Positions 24,764 to 33,117 of a DNA stretch of 33,117 bases are shown piece after piece. The stretch is from positions 1 through 33,117 of the forward strand of contig DITM01000018.1 of assembly GCA_002422845.1 (NCBI GenBank), written 5' to 3'. This stretch comes from Candidatus Paracaedibacteraceae bacterium UBA6184 (lineage in GTDB: Bacteria; Pseudomonadota; Alphaproteobacteria; UBA6184). The position numbers were made by a program, and so were the translations under genes. The stretch's first letter is position 1. Every line of letters begins with the position of its first letter. A model generated the notes under the pieces. The model saw only the letters and a program-made list of their open reading frames with translations, was not told where the DNA came from and did no database searches.

Positions 24764-26329
24764 ATGAAAACAACAATCACTATTTCTCTTTTGACTTCAA
24801 CAATCTTGCTTGCGCCCAACTGTGCCGCCGCATCAGAAGATGCTTTATCCCCAACCTACATAGGAGAGGGGCGGATAAGCCACGCTACGCCATCGACGCT
24901 GGAGCAGCTGGAAGCTTTCTTAAGAAAAAATTGGGGACCAGATTTTCCAGAAATTGGATTTAGTAGTTTTTGCCTGCCCTTTAAGCCAGAGTTCTCAAAA
25001 CTCAAAAGGATAGATCGGCTGCGCGCACAAAGCGCAGCCATAGAGACCCTAGGTCAAATGGTTGCCTTGGGTTATTGTGCCTTCACACAAGAAATAGAGG
25101 GGCTAAAAGTGAAGACTCCTCATTTTGATGATCGCGCAGCCTCTCGCCCTGAAGCAATGGCACATTACAAGCGCTTTAATCATCCTCATTTTTTAAAATT
25201 TCAAAAAATGATTATGCAGGTTTTAGAGTTTGCCCAAGGGAGGACTGACGAGCTCGGCAAAGATGCAAAAGCAGCCTTGACACAGCCTTACGGAAGCAGC
25301 GATGCCTTAGGAATCGCATGGTTAAGAGACAATACCGGAATAGTCCCGGCTCTGTTTAATGGCCCGCTAAAAAGGACCATATATTCATCTTCTTCGCCTT
25401 ATGGAGATTGGGGGGATGATTTACAACGCTCTATGGTATTCATAGATGGAAAACTTATAGAAGCCCCCGGCATACACATCTACACTGAAAATGCTGGAGG
25501 TGCCTTTAAATTTGTTCGGGAAAATGGACTAAGAGATAGATTTGTCACGTCTCCCCTTACGATAAGATCACATGCCGATCACCCTATTATTTCAACTTTA
25601 ATAGAGTCTGGCTCTTTAAGGGTTGGCCTCACACCCTCAACCCTTGGTGCTTTTCTTACATTGCCCGCAAACCCAGCTGAAGACAAAGAGTTTGAAGCAG
25701 CTTTTTTAGAAGAGCTTTTGGATGCCCAGCGCGAAGGAGGCTCTCCTTTTGAAGAAATCTTTCTTTCTAAGTATCTGGAGGCCCTAGAAGATGAAAGAAT
25801 AAATACCGCAGTTGAAGCCTCACCAGAGGTACCCAAGACTATTTTAGAAAAACATATTTACTCACTATATGAAGAACTAATCCTCGCAGAACAAGCTGAG
25901 ATTTCTCGCAAAGTAACAGAAGGCTCTATCGCGGGAAAAGTCAAAGCCACTAAAAAAGGTAAGGCAAAGCATGTCGCCATAAACACCCTACCTGCCCAAT
26001 CGAATCTTGATACAGAAACAGAAGAAAAATTAGCCCTGCGCACAGAAATTTTTACTCGTCTAAAAGATCGAGGTAGAACAAAGTGGCGAACACTCTCGAG
26101 AGCCTTAATAGCTGCATTAAAAAGTGCCTACGCTGATAAGACTATTGCAATTAATGTTACAGAAAAAGGATCTCATTTTATGCTACACGTTGTAGGAGAA
26201 ACGTCTAGCGGAGGAGCAACAATAATTCGCCCCCATGGGAAGGGTGATCGCTCAATCTCTGTCGGCGCAGCTCGCGGGCTTGCTGAAAATCTGATTGACC
26301 TCACCTTCGGACTGATGACTCGTCGATAG
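24764..26329 (+). CDS. Secreted protein with C-terminal HicA-like segment
   Basis: Predicted 521 aa. Residues 1-24 are a signal peptide (TITISLLTSTILLAPNCAA). Residues 25-440 match no family I recognise; a helical part (~290-400) is rich in Glu/Leu/Ala and the ~400-415 stretch is Lys-rich. The last ~75 residues resemble a HicA mRNA-interferase fold: KWRTLSRALIAALKS helix, EKGSHFMLHVV with Ser470/His471 as in HicA GSH, then ATIIRPHGKGDRSISVGAARGLAENL, similar to VTVPxH..kelk.GTLRSIL. No HicB-like antitoxin gene is adjacent. It has a strong own promoter and ends 1 bp from pgsA. Similarity is by eye; the domain could instead be a structural dsRBD-like module. Confidence 0.65.
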   Translation: MKTTITISLLTSTILLAPNCAAASEDALSPTYIGEGRISHATPSTLEQLEAFLRKNWGPDFPEIGFSSFCLPFKPEFSKLKRIDRLRAQSAAIETLGQMVALGYCAFTQEIEGLKVKTPHFDDRAASRPEAMAHYKRFNHPHFLKFQKMIMQVLEFAQGRTDELGKDAKAALTQPYGSSDALGIAWLRDNTGIVPALFNGPLKRTIYSSSSPYGDWGDDLQRSMVFIDGKLIEAPGIHIYTENAGGAFKFVRENGLRDRFVTSPLTIRSHADHPIISTLIESGSLRVGLTPSTLGAFLTLPANPAEDKEFEAAFLEELLDAQREGGSPFEEIFLSKYLEALEDERINTAVEASPEVPKTILEKHIYSLYEELILAEQAEISRKVTEGSIAGKVKATKKGKAKHVAINTLPAQSNLDTETEEKLALRTEIFTRLKDRGRTKWRTLSRALIAALKSAYADKTIAINVTEKGSHFMLHVVGETSSGGATIIRPHGKGDRSISVGAARGLAENLIDLTFGLMTRR

Positions 26330-26330
26330 C

Positions 26331-26897
26331 TTAGTGATGCGCCCTGCTCGTTTGATGTAGGGCGCATCTCATATATGAAACGCCAGACCATAGTGTAAGC
26401 AATGTTGATATCCACAACAACAACACTCCCATCTCCCACGTCAACCATTCTTTTGGGGCGGATGGATATATCATTAAAAATCCAAGAGCTAACATTTGGG
26501 TCGTAGTTTTCCACTTGCCCAATTGGCTAACTGGCATGCGAATTTGATAATCCGCTAAAAACTCTCTTAACCCCGAAATAAAAATTTCACGGCACACAAT
26601 TAAGATAACTGGGATTAAATTCCATCCCACCAATCTGCCCAAACCAACATAAGAAATTAATATGGTGCTGACCAATAATTTATCAGCGATGGGATCCAAA
26701 AAACGCCCCACCATGGATATTTGTCGCATCGCGCGCGCAATATACCCATCAAAGAAATCTGTAATGCAGGCCACCATATAAAAAATAAAACCAATCCAGT
26801 CTCCCCAAAATGATTGGGTATATAAACTGCACACAATTCCCGGAATTGCCAAAATTCTAAGCATTGTCAAAAAGTTGGGGATTGTATATACAGCCAT
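26331..26897 (-). CDS. pgsA: Phosphatidylglycerophosphate synthase
   Basis: Predicted 188 aa. It transfers glycerol-3-phosphate to CDP-diacylglycerol, the committed step toward phosphatidylglycerol. The CDP-alcohol phosphotransferase motif is complete: D47-FF-D50-G51-YI-A54-R55...G64-RFL-D68-PIA-D72. Four to six membrane segments are visible. It follows uvrC by 3 nt (uvrC-pgsA is a common pair). Its 3' end contains a 10-bp perfect inverted repeat. Confidence 0.95.
   Translation of the reverse strand: MAVYTIPNFLTMLRILAIPGIVCSLYTQSFWGDWIGFIFYMVACITDFFDGYIARAMRQISMVGRFLDPIADKLLVSTILISYVGLGRLVGWNLIPVILIVCREIFISGLREFLADYQIRMPVSQLGKWKTTTQMLALGFLMIYPSAPKEWLTWEMGVLLLWISTLLTLWSGVSYMRCALHQTSRAHH
26336..26368. 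terminator. Perfect inverted repeat between convergent genes
   Basis: GATGCGCCCT (26336-26345) and AGGGCGCATC (26359-26368) are exact reverse complements around a 13-nt loop. It lies just after the stop of the plus-strand 521-aa gene and inside the last codons of pgsA on the minus strand. There is no T-run, so it may act as a weak terminator or mRNA 3'-end stabiliser for the plus-strand gene. Confidence 0.5.
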
Positions 26898-26900
26898 GTT

Positions 26901-28751
26901 TTAACTTTCCGGATTAAAAAATATATAGATTTCTTTTGCCATCGTTGGACTAATTCCACTTACGTGTTCAAGCTGTTCAACGCTTGCTTCTTTAATAGAT
27001 TTAACAGATCCAAAATGATGTAACAAAGCTTTTTTTCGTTTTGGACCAATTCCCGGGACCTCGTCTAACTGAGAAAGGGTCATTTGTACCTTTCTTTTTT
27101 TGCGATGGGTCTCAATCACAAAGCGATGTGCTTCATCCCTTAATCTTTGAATAAAGAATAACAACGGATCGTTAAAGTCCAACTGCACCATTGGCTTTTC
27201 TGGAACAAGTATTTTCTCGCGTCCCGCATTGCGATCAATCCCTTTTGCAACCGCCATCAATTTTGGAGCATTCGGCAATTGCAACTCATTCAACACCTCG
27301 ACGACAGCATTAAGCTGCCCAACACCACCATCAATAATGACGACATCTGGAAAAGACCAATTCTCATCCGTATCGGGTTTTGTAAACCGCCTACGAAAAA
27401 CTTCTCTCATCATTCCAAAATCATCCCCAAACACATTGGCATCTTTGATAGTAAATTTACGGTAAGCGTTTTTAACAAACCCATCTTCGCCGGCAACAAT
27501 GAATGCGCCCACAGCATGGCTTCCTTGAATGTGGCTATTGTCATATACTTCGATACGACCTGGGATATCTTCCATCTCTAAAAAGCTCGCAAGCTTTTGT
27601 AATAAATCTTTTTGGTTTGCAGTTTCTAACAATTTGCGATTTACCGCAGCTTTTGCATTAGACAACACCATATCCATAAAACGTTTCTTCTCGGCGCGCA
27701 GTGGAACGTGAACATGTATGGGGTTCCCATTCATTTCAGTTAATGCGTCGGCGATCAAGCTTTGCTCTGAGAGTGCATGACTAATATATATCTCCTTGGG
27801 AGCGATGCGCGATTCATAAAACTGCAAGATAAACTGCTGAAAGATTTCCTCAATTGAGTTATCGGCACTGTGCTTTGGAAAATATGAAAGGTTCCCATAA
27901 TTCTGACCGCCCCGCACAAAAAACACTTGAATGCCGACACATCCTTTTTCTTCGTGCAGCGCCATCATATCTGCGTCCCGAACCCCAACAGGGTTGATAC
28001 TGGAATGTTGTTGGATTTTATGCAAATCTTTAATCTGATCACGATATAAAGCGGCCAACTCATACTCTTCATTTGTGGCAGAGCTTATCATTTGCTGCTC
28101 CAGAGTTTTTTGAATCTCCTGCGACTTTCCATTCAAGAAATCTGACGCCTGCATAACTTGTTGTTGATAATTTTCAACACTCACTTTACCAACGCAAGGG
28201 GCGGTACACCGTTTGATGTGATATTGCAAACACGGCCTTTGCCTGGCATCAAAATAAGCGTCATTACAGTTACGCAGCTTAAATATTTTTTGCAACGCAA
28301 TCATCGTAGTTTCCACAGCATCAATCGTAGCAAAGGGGCCGAAACAATGCGCCTCATGCTCATTCACTCCGCGCTTTTTATAAATCTGCGGAAAATCATG
28401 CCTTTTTTGAATATAGATATACGGAAATGATTTGTCGTCTTTTAATAAAATATTGTATTTAGGTTGCAGCTTTTTGATCAGCTGGCTTTCTAAAATTAAT
28501 GCTTCAACCTCTGTTTTTGTGGAAATGATTTCCATAGAGGCGGTAGCAAATACCATCCGCTGCAATCGCGATGGCAACTGATCCAACACAGTATAACTGC
28601 GAACTCTGTTTTTAAGGCTTTTGGCTTTTCCAACGTACAGCACTTGCCCTGCAGCATCCAACATACGATATACGCCCGGCCGCAAGGGGAGGGTCTTGAC
28701 CGTATCTAAAATAATCTGAACGCCACTATATAAAGTAGGTTGATCCGTCAT
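26901..28751 (-). CDS. uvrC: UvrABC excision nuclease subunit UvrC
   Basis: Predicted 616 aa, normal length. UvrC makes both incisions in nucleotide excision repair. Domains: N-terminal GIY-YIG nuclease (PGVYRMLDAAGQVLYVGKAKSLKNRV, ~26-50), a UVR motif binding UvrB (EEYELAALYRDQIKDLHKIQQ, ~225-245), the RNase H-like second nuclease (PGRIEVYDNSHIQGSHAVGAFIV, with the FPDVVIIDGG segment), and C-terminal helix-hairpin-helices (LDEVPGIGPKRKKALLHHFGS, ending VSGISPTMAKEIYIFF). It is upstream of pgsA in an operon. Confidence 0.97.
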   Translation of the reverse strand: MTDQPTLYSGVQIILDTVKTLPLRPGVYRMLDAAGQVLYVGKAKSLKNRVRSYTVLDQLPSRLQRMVFATASMEIISTKTEVEALILESQLIKKLQPKYNILLKDDKSFPYIYIQKRHDFPQIYKKRGVNEHEAHCFGPFATIDAVETTMIALQKIFKLRNCNDAYFDARQRPCLQYHIKRCTAPCVGKVSVENYQQQVMQASDFLNGKSQEIQKTLEQQMISSATNEEYELAALYRDQIKDLHKIQQHSSINPVGVRDADMMALHEEKGCVGIQVFFVRGGQNYGNLSYFPKHSADNSIEEIFQQFILQFYESRIAPKEIYISHALSEQSLIADALTEMNGNPIHVHVPLRAEKKRFMDMVLSNAKAAVNRKLLETANQKDLLQKLASFLEMEDIPGRIEVYDNSHIQGSHAVGAFIVAGEDGFVKNAYRKFTIKDANVFGDDFGMMREVFRRRFTKPDTDENWSFPDVVIIDGGVGQLNAVVEVLNELQLPNAPKLMAVAKGIDRNAGREKILVPEKPMVQLDFNDPLLFFIQRLRDEAHRFVIETHRKKRKVQMTLSQLDEVPGIGPKRKKALLHHFGSVKSIKEASVEQLEHVSGISPTMAKEIYIFFNPES

Positions 28752-28790
28752 TGTAAAGCCTTCCTATACTAGGGGCATCATAATGCAAAG

Positions 28791-28819
28791 ATGACAGAAA
28801 AAAAAGGATCTGATATAAG
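28791..28819 (+). promoter_or_regulatory. Promoter of DUF3576-leuS-holA
   Basis: ATGACA (28791-28796), a 17-nt spacer and TATAAG (28814-28819), 34 nt before the GTG start at 28854. Each box differs from consensus at one position. Confidence 0.55.
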
Positions 28820-28853
28820 AAAGTATTAATCAAATTATTATGAGGGCATTACC

Positions 28854-29351
28854 GTGAAAACATATTTAACACTCTTGCTATGTTGCATAGCATTATCAAG
28901 CTGTTCTAACAACGATACGCCCGGGGGGTTTGACACGGCAAAAGAGCGATTGGATCAGGATCGCAAAGGTAGCGTCCTTGGAAAAGATGCCTTAACTTGG
29001 AAATGGTCAAAAGATGCTGATGAGAAAGCAGTCACGGGTGACGACCCCATGTGGACTGCCGTTAGCCGCATCACATCAGAATACCCCATCAGCTTTAATA
29101 ACTTTCATGCCAGAATTATTCAAACAGAGTGGATTACGCCTGTTGATAAAACAGAGATTAGATATCGATTTACACTTCGTGTTTTAGGGAAGTCCCCCAA
29201 GGCGGACAATCTTGAAATTTTAATGATGATGGAGAAAAAGCAAGGAAACGATTGGATTTTGGCAACGCCAGACACTTCAATTCGTCATGATCTGATTGAC
29301 AGAATTGTAAGCGAAGCCACACGAATTTATGATCAAAATAAACGCGATTAA
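28854..29351 (+). CDS. DUF3576-like lipoprotein
   Basis: Predicted 165 aa starting with GTG 28854; GAGGG lies ~9 nt ahead. The lipoprotein signal is MKTYLTLLLCCIALSSCSNN with lipobox LSSC and Cys17. The mature part (DPMWTAVSRITSEYPISFNNFHARIIQTEWITP...RYRFTLRVLGKS...WILA) resembles the DUF3576 family that lies beside leuS in alphaproteobacteria. Function is unknown. It precedes leuS, whose ATG is 13 nt after its stop. Confidence 0.75.
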   Translation: MKTYLTLLLCCIALSSCSNNDTPGGFDTAKERLDQDRKGSVLGKDALTWKWSKDADEKAVTGDDPMWTAVSRITSEYPISFNNFHARIIQTEWITPVDKTEIRYRFTLRVLGKSPKADNLEILMMMEKKQGNDWILATPDTSIRHDLIDRIVSEATRIYDQNKRD

Positions 29352-29364
29352 GGACAACACGACA

Positions 29365-31908
29365 ATGCGATACAACTTTAAAACAAGCGAAGCAAAATGG
29401 CAAAAGACCTGGGACGAACGTCGGGTATTTGAATCGGACGTCGACCCGTCCAAACAAAAATATTATGTTTTAGAAATGCTGCCCTATCCCTCTGGTCGCA
29501 TTCACATGGGGCATGTTCGCAATTATACATTGGGCGATGTTGCGGCTAGATATCGCAAAGCGCTTGGCTATAATTTAATGCACCCTATGGGGTGGGATTC
29601 GTTTGGTCTGCCCGCAGAAAATGCTGCGATGGAGCGCAAGGTACATCCCGGAGAATGGACGAACAAAAATATCACAGAGATGAAAACACAACTTAAACCA
29701 CTTGGGTTTTCATATGACTGGAATAGAGAGATCGCAACGCATACACCTGAATATTATCGTCATGAACAAAAGATGATGATCGATTTTTGGAAGGCCGGAT
29801 TATTATATCGTAAAGAATCTCACGTTAACTGGGACCCCGTCGAAAATTCTGTATTAGCGAACGAGCAAGTTATTGACGGCAGGGGATGGCGATCTGGGGC
29901 ATTGGTTGAACGCAAACTGATTCACCAATGGTTCTTAAAAATTACAGACTTTGCAGACGACTTGGTTGAAAGCCTAGACACATTAACCGGTTGGCCAGAA
30001 AAAGTTCGCACCATGCAAAAAAACTGGATTGGAAAATCCCAGGGTGCCTATGTCGATTTTCAATTGTCCGATGGGGAAGCTGTTACTGTATTTACAACCC
30101 GCCCTGACACATTATTTGGAATGTCGTTTCTAGCCATTGCAGCCGGGCACCCCATTGCAAAAAAACTATCCGAAACAAATGCTGATCTAAAAACCTTTAT
30201 TCAAGAGTGTGAGCGCGGTGGCACTTCCGAAGCCGCCATTGAAACTGCTGAAAAGCTTGGCTGCCCCATCGGCTTAACTGCGTCTCATCCGTTAATTCCA
30301 GGAAAAACAATACCTGTATACGTTGCGAACTTTGTATTAATGGAATACGGCACTGGCGCATTATTTGGCTGTCCCGCACATGATCAGCGTGATTTTGAAT
30401 TTGCGACCAGATACAACCTACCCATCGTTCAGGTTGTGTTTGACAATGGATCTTGGGATCGTGCCACTGCATATGCCGGCGATGGAACAATGATCAATTC
30501 AGGATTCTTAGATGGTATGACATCGGCAGCTGCGAAAAAGACCATGATCGAAAAGCTAGATTCATCGAACACTGGAAAGAGTGCCACCACGTATCGTTTG
30601 CGCGATTGGGGGGTGTCTCGTCAACGGTATTGGGGGTGCCCCGTTCCGTTTGTTCACTGTGGTGACTGTGGCGTTGTTCCAGAAAAGGTTGAAAATCTGC
30701 CCATCAAATTACCAGAAGATGTAACGTTTGATCGTCCTGGAAATCCATTGGATCATCACCCAACGTGGAAACATACGAATTGCCCAAGCTGTAATAAGCC
30801 GGCCATTCGCGACACGGACACAATGGATACATTTTTTGAATCTTCATGGTATTTTTTACGGTATTGTTCGCCAAAATCAGAGCAAGCCTTTGATGAGAAA
30901 GACGCACAATATTGGATGCCTGTCGATCAATACATTGGTGGCGTCGAGCATGCAATTTTGCACTTGTTGTATTCTCGTTTTTTCACACGCGCACTGCGCA
31001 AATGTGGGTACCCCATTCAGTTTGATGAGCCCTTTAAAAACCTTTTAACACAAGGGATGATTACACACGCAACCTATCAAGATAAAGAGGGGGCTTGGCT
31101 ATCGCCCGCCGAGATTATGCCGCTAGACAACGGGACATTCGTTAAGATAACGGATCGATCGCCTGTAACGGTTGGGCGCTTAGAAAAGATGAGCAAGTCT
31201 AAAAAGAACACCATTGACCCCGGCGAAATCATTGATGCGTACGGGGCGGATACGGCACGCCTATTTATGATGTCTGACAACCCTCCCGAAAAAGATCTGG
31301 AATGGACAGACTCTGGGGCGGATGGTGCTTGGAGATATCTCAATAAACTGTACACCCAAGCGATGTATGCGGTGGATTGTATTCCTGCAGCGAACACTCC
31401 AGAACCAGAAGTATTTTCAGCCGCCGCAATGAACCTACGTCAAGTTGTTCATAAAACGATTATGGAATACACGCACGACCTGGAAACATTTGCATATAAT
31501 CGTGGAGTGGCCAGATTAAGAACTCTGTCTAATGCGCTGTTTGCATTTGATCCAAAAACAGCCGATGAGAAATGGGCGTTCCGTGAAGGGTATGAAACAT
31601 TAATCCAACTGCTTGCACCCATTGCTCCACATATTTGTGAAGAAGTTTGGCAAAGCTTTGGGCATGCGACGTTAGTGTATGAAACACCGTGGCCAAAACA
31701 TCGTCCAGATCTTACCCTTGAAACGCAGGTAACAATCGCAATTCAAGTCAACGGAAAATTACGTGGAACCATTGAGATGCCCGCCGATAGTGATGACGAA
31801 ACTGTTAAACAAACCGCGTTAAACCATGTGGCACATTTAACAGACGGCAAAACCGTTCAGCGTGTGATTGTTGTAAAAAACAAAATCGTTAACATTGTTG
31901 TATCTTAG
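29365..31908 (+). CDS. leuS: Leucyl-tRNA synthetase
   Basis: Predicted 847 aa, starting at ATG 29365 (MRYNFKTSEAKWQKTWDE, the standard LeuS N-terminus; AAGGA ~10 nt ahead), not at the upstream in-frame ATG 29329 inside the previous gene. LeuS attaches leucine to tRNA-Leu. The HIGH motif is HMGH (47-50) in PYPSGRIHMGHVRNY, the CP1 editing domain includes TTRPDTLFGMSFL and GTGALFGCPAHDQRD, and KMSKS is at about 608-612. An anticodon-binding C-terminal domain completes it. holA follows by 10 nt. Confidence 0.97.
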   Translation: MRYNFKTSEAKWQKTWDERRVFESDVDPSKQKYYVLEMLPYPSGRIHMGHVRNYTLGDVAARYRKALGYNLMHPMGWDSFGLPAENAAMERKVHPGEWTNKNITEMKTQLKPLGFSYDWNREIATHTPEYYRHEQKMMIDFWKAGLLYRKESHVNWDPVENSVLANEQVIDGRGWRSGALVERKLIHQWFLKITDFADDLVESLDTLTGWPEKVRTMQKNWIGKSQGAYVDFQLSDGEAVTVFTTRPDTLFGMSFLAIAAGHPIAKKLSETNADLKTFIQECERGGTSEAAIETAEKLGCPIGLTASHPLIPGKTIPVYVANFVLMEYGTGALFGCPAHDQRDFEFATRYNLPIVQVVFDNGSWDRATAYAGDGTMINSGFLDGMTSAAAKKTMIEKLDSSNTGKSATTYRLRDWGVSRQRYWGCPVPFVHCGDCGVVPEKVENLPIKLPEDVTFDRPGNPLDHHPTWKHTNCPSCNKPAIRDTDTMDTFFESSWYFLRYCSPKSEQAFDEKDAQYWMPVDQYIGGVEHAILHLLYSRFFTRALRKCGYPIQFDEPFKNLLTQGMITHATYQDKEGAWLSPAEIMPLDNGTFVKITDRSPVTVGRLEKMSKSKKNTIDPGEIIDAYGADTARLFMMSDNPPEKDLEWTDSGADGAWRYLNKLYTQAMYAVDCIPAANTPEPEVFSAAAMNLRQVVHKTIMEYTHDLETFAYNRGVARLRTLSNALFAFDPKTADEKWAFREGYETLIQLLAPIAPHICEEVWQSFGHATLVYETPWPKHRPDLTLETQVTIAIQVNGKLRGTIEMPADSDDETVKQTALNHVAHLTDGKTVQRVIVVKNKIVNIVVS

Positions 31909-31918
31909 GTAAGAACAG

Positions 31919-32884
31919 ATGAAGCAACGCCCCGAAACTCTTTTTACAGCGCAAATTCCATCGGGGTGTTTGCTGTATGGAAACGCACCTGCTATCGAAG
32001 ATTATTTGGTATTAGACTTGTTGCCAGAACGTTTAAATGCCTCGGGCTCGGCCATAAAGACATTCACAGAATCTGAACTGCTTGCGACCTCAAAAGAAAA
32101 GCTATATCTAGAATCTTCTTTATTTGAATCCCCAAAATTGTATGTTGTGCGCGATGTTACGGATAAGTTTTTAAGCTTATTGCAATCGTATGAACCCTTT
32201 GTACCATTAGTCATGGTTGGAAAAAACTTACGGTCTAGCAGTAAAGTTGTGACCCATATGAACACACATCCGGCATATCAGGCCATTGGCATATACGGAG
32301 ATGACCAGCAATTTTTATCTGCCTATGCTAGATACACATTAAAAGACAGACAGCTGGAACCTGGGGTGGTGGAAACTGTCCTAAACTATCTGACAACATT
32401 TTTCAGCGTGCGGCAGCAGATCAATCTGTTGTTGCAGCTTTATCCGGCTGGAACATCCGTCACCGTTGACGAGGTTGAGAAGGCTTTAATTCCAAACCAG
32501 CCCATTGAAATATTCAAGATTGCAGAGGCGGTTGTAAGCAAAAACCCAAAAGCGATGATTGGCACATTTCAAAAAGCACAGGCTATTTTTGAAAAAGAAA
32601 GCATTCCATTGGTGCGTATTATTGCAAAGCAATTGTGGGATCTGGTTTCCCTGAAAATGAAAATGGACCAAGGTGTTTCTGCTCAAACTGTAGTCAATCA
32701 AGCAATGCCGATGATCCCATATAATCGACGCCCACAATTGATCCACAATCTATCAAAATGGAGCGTTGGTGGATTGTTGAAAGCAATTGTCAGGTTGGAT
32801 GAATTAGAGATTTTGGTGAAGCAGCCCCATCTATGGTCGGCAGATCAGATGGAGCGTGCGTTTTTACAAATGGTAAAGCTATAG
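31919..32884 (+). CDS. holA: DNA polymerase III subunit delta
   Basis: Predicted 321 aa, slightly short for the family. HolA is the clamp-loader delta subunit that opens the beta clamp. The N-terminal AAA-like domain lacks Walker motifs as expected (SGCLLYGNAPAIEDYLVLDLLPER), and the later segments (IEIFKIAEAVVSKNP, IPLVRIIAKQLWDLVSLKM, PYNRRPQLIHNLSKWSVGGL) match HolA signatures. It starts 10 nt after leuS. In most alphaproteobacteria lptE sits between leuS and holA; no space for it exists here. Confidence 0.88.
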   Translation: MKQRPETLFTAQIPSGCLLYGNAPAIEDYLVLDLLPERLNASGSAIKTFTESELLATSKEKLYLESSLFESPKLYVVRDVTDKFLSLLQSYEPFVPLVMVGKNLRSSSKVVTHMNTHPAYQAIGIYGDDQQFLSAYARYTLKDRQLEPGVVETVLNYLTTFFSVRQQINLLLQLYPAGTSVTVDEVEKALIPNQPIEIFKIAEAVVSKNPKAMIGTFQKAQAIFEKESIPLVRIIAKQLWDLVSLKMKMDQGVSAQTVVNQAMPMIPYNRRPQLIHNLSKWSVGGLLKAIVRLDELEILVKQPHLWSADQMERAFLQMVKL

Positions 32885-33117
32885 ATATGTTTTTGAGTGT
32901 TTGCAAAAGAAGGACTGAGAGGTTCCAATAGATTGGATGTGAGACAAGTTATTAAGAAACAAGAGGGGGAATTTTGACCCACCTTCGGCGCAGGAGGGGT
33001 AAGGTTTGAAAATGAAATTGAGATGGTTTCTTTTGTGAGTAGTGTGTGTTCCTTTTTTATTTAGTTGGTTAATTAATTAAAAAAGCACCGAGGCATCCCC
33101 TGAAAATCACGTGACAA
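32885..33117. other. Unassigned right end of window
   Basis: No gene is recognisable in these 233 nt, which run to the window edge. Bases 32963-33008 contain a purine/GC-rich patch (GGGGGAATTTTGACCCACC, then CGGCGCAGGAGGGG) that, on the minus strand, reads GGTGGGTCAAAATTCCCC and is loosely similar to sequences I associate with IS21-type elements. The region ends with TTAATTAATTAA followed by a T/A-rich stretch; no clear terminator hairpin was found. Confidence 0.4.

Noticed and set aside
33070..33117. GGTGCTTTTTT-like sequence on the minus strand recalling the tracrRNA 3' end
   Set aside because: No matching hairpin arm, no cas genes and no repeat array are present; the similarity is a few bases only.
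1..33117. CRISPR arrays, prophage modules, rRNA genes or restriction systems
   Set aside because: No regularly spaced repeats, phage structural genes or ribosomal RNA sequence were seen on either strand.

Overview
The window reads as a low-GC, densely packed chromosome segment from an alphaproteobacterium. The flagellar block order (fliF-fliG-fliH-fliN-flbD-flhA-flhF) with an FlbD-type regulator, the bolA-grxD pair, yajC-secD-secF, and a DUF3576-like lipoprotein beside leuS-holA are alphaproteobacterial arrangements. Several losses fit a host-associated lineage such as Holosporales/Paracaedibacter/Odyssella-like bacteria (inference, from gene content only): purS/purQ/purL are absent between purC and bolA, no lptE lies between leuS and holA, FeoB is reduced, and there are several unrecognised secreted proteins.

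Positions 1-6300 are mostly minus strand. A purC-like gene, bolA and grxD form an operon extended by a secreted protein with a DMP19/DUF4375-like segment; that last gene is bracketed by a 26-bp direct repeat of the grxD 3' end, so it looks like a late insertion. Next come thyX, an unknown secreted protein with a Ser/Asp tail, ndk, an unknown lipoprotein and an elongator tRNA-Met(CAU). Two copies of one 23-nt hairpin terminator end the Ser/Asp-tail gene and ndk.

Positions 6490-11490 (plus) hold the yajC-secD-secF-prmA-zapE run behind a good sigma70-type promoter: the Sec accessory proteins, an L11 methyltransferase and an AFG1-like ATPase. Positions 11560-19560 (plus) are a compact flagellar operon: MS ring (FliF), C ring (FliG, FliN), export (FliH, FlhA), the sigma54 activator FlbD and the SRP-type GTPase FlhF. 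A VanX-family dipeptidase follows, convergent with and overlapping the end of tmk. The dacA-like/tmk pair (minus) diverges from feoA-feoB-OMP (plus), with a palindrome in the dacA promoter and a candidate iron-responsive palindrome before feoA.

Positions 24700-26330 carry a 521-aa secreted protein under a strong promoter; its C-terminus resembles a HicA toxin domain. uvrC-pgsA (minus) and DUF3576-leuS-holA (plus) complete the genes. The last ~230 nt have no recognisable gene and carry a G-rich motif loosely like IS21-type element sequence. The best candidates for undescribed biology are the repeat-flanked DMP19-like cassette, the HicA-like secreted protein, the reduced FeoB coupled to an outer-membrane barrel, and the degenerate PurC-like protein.
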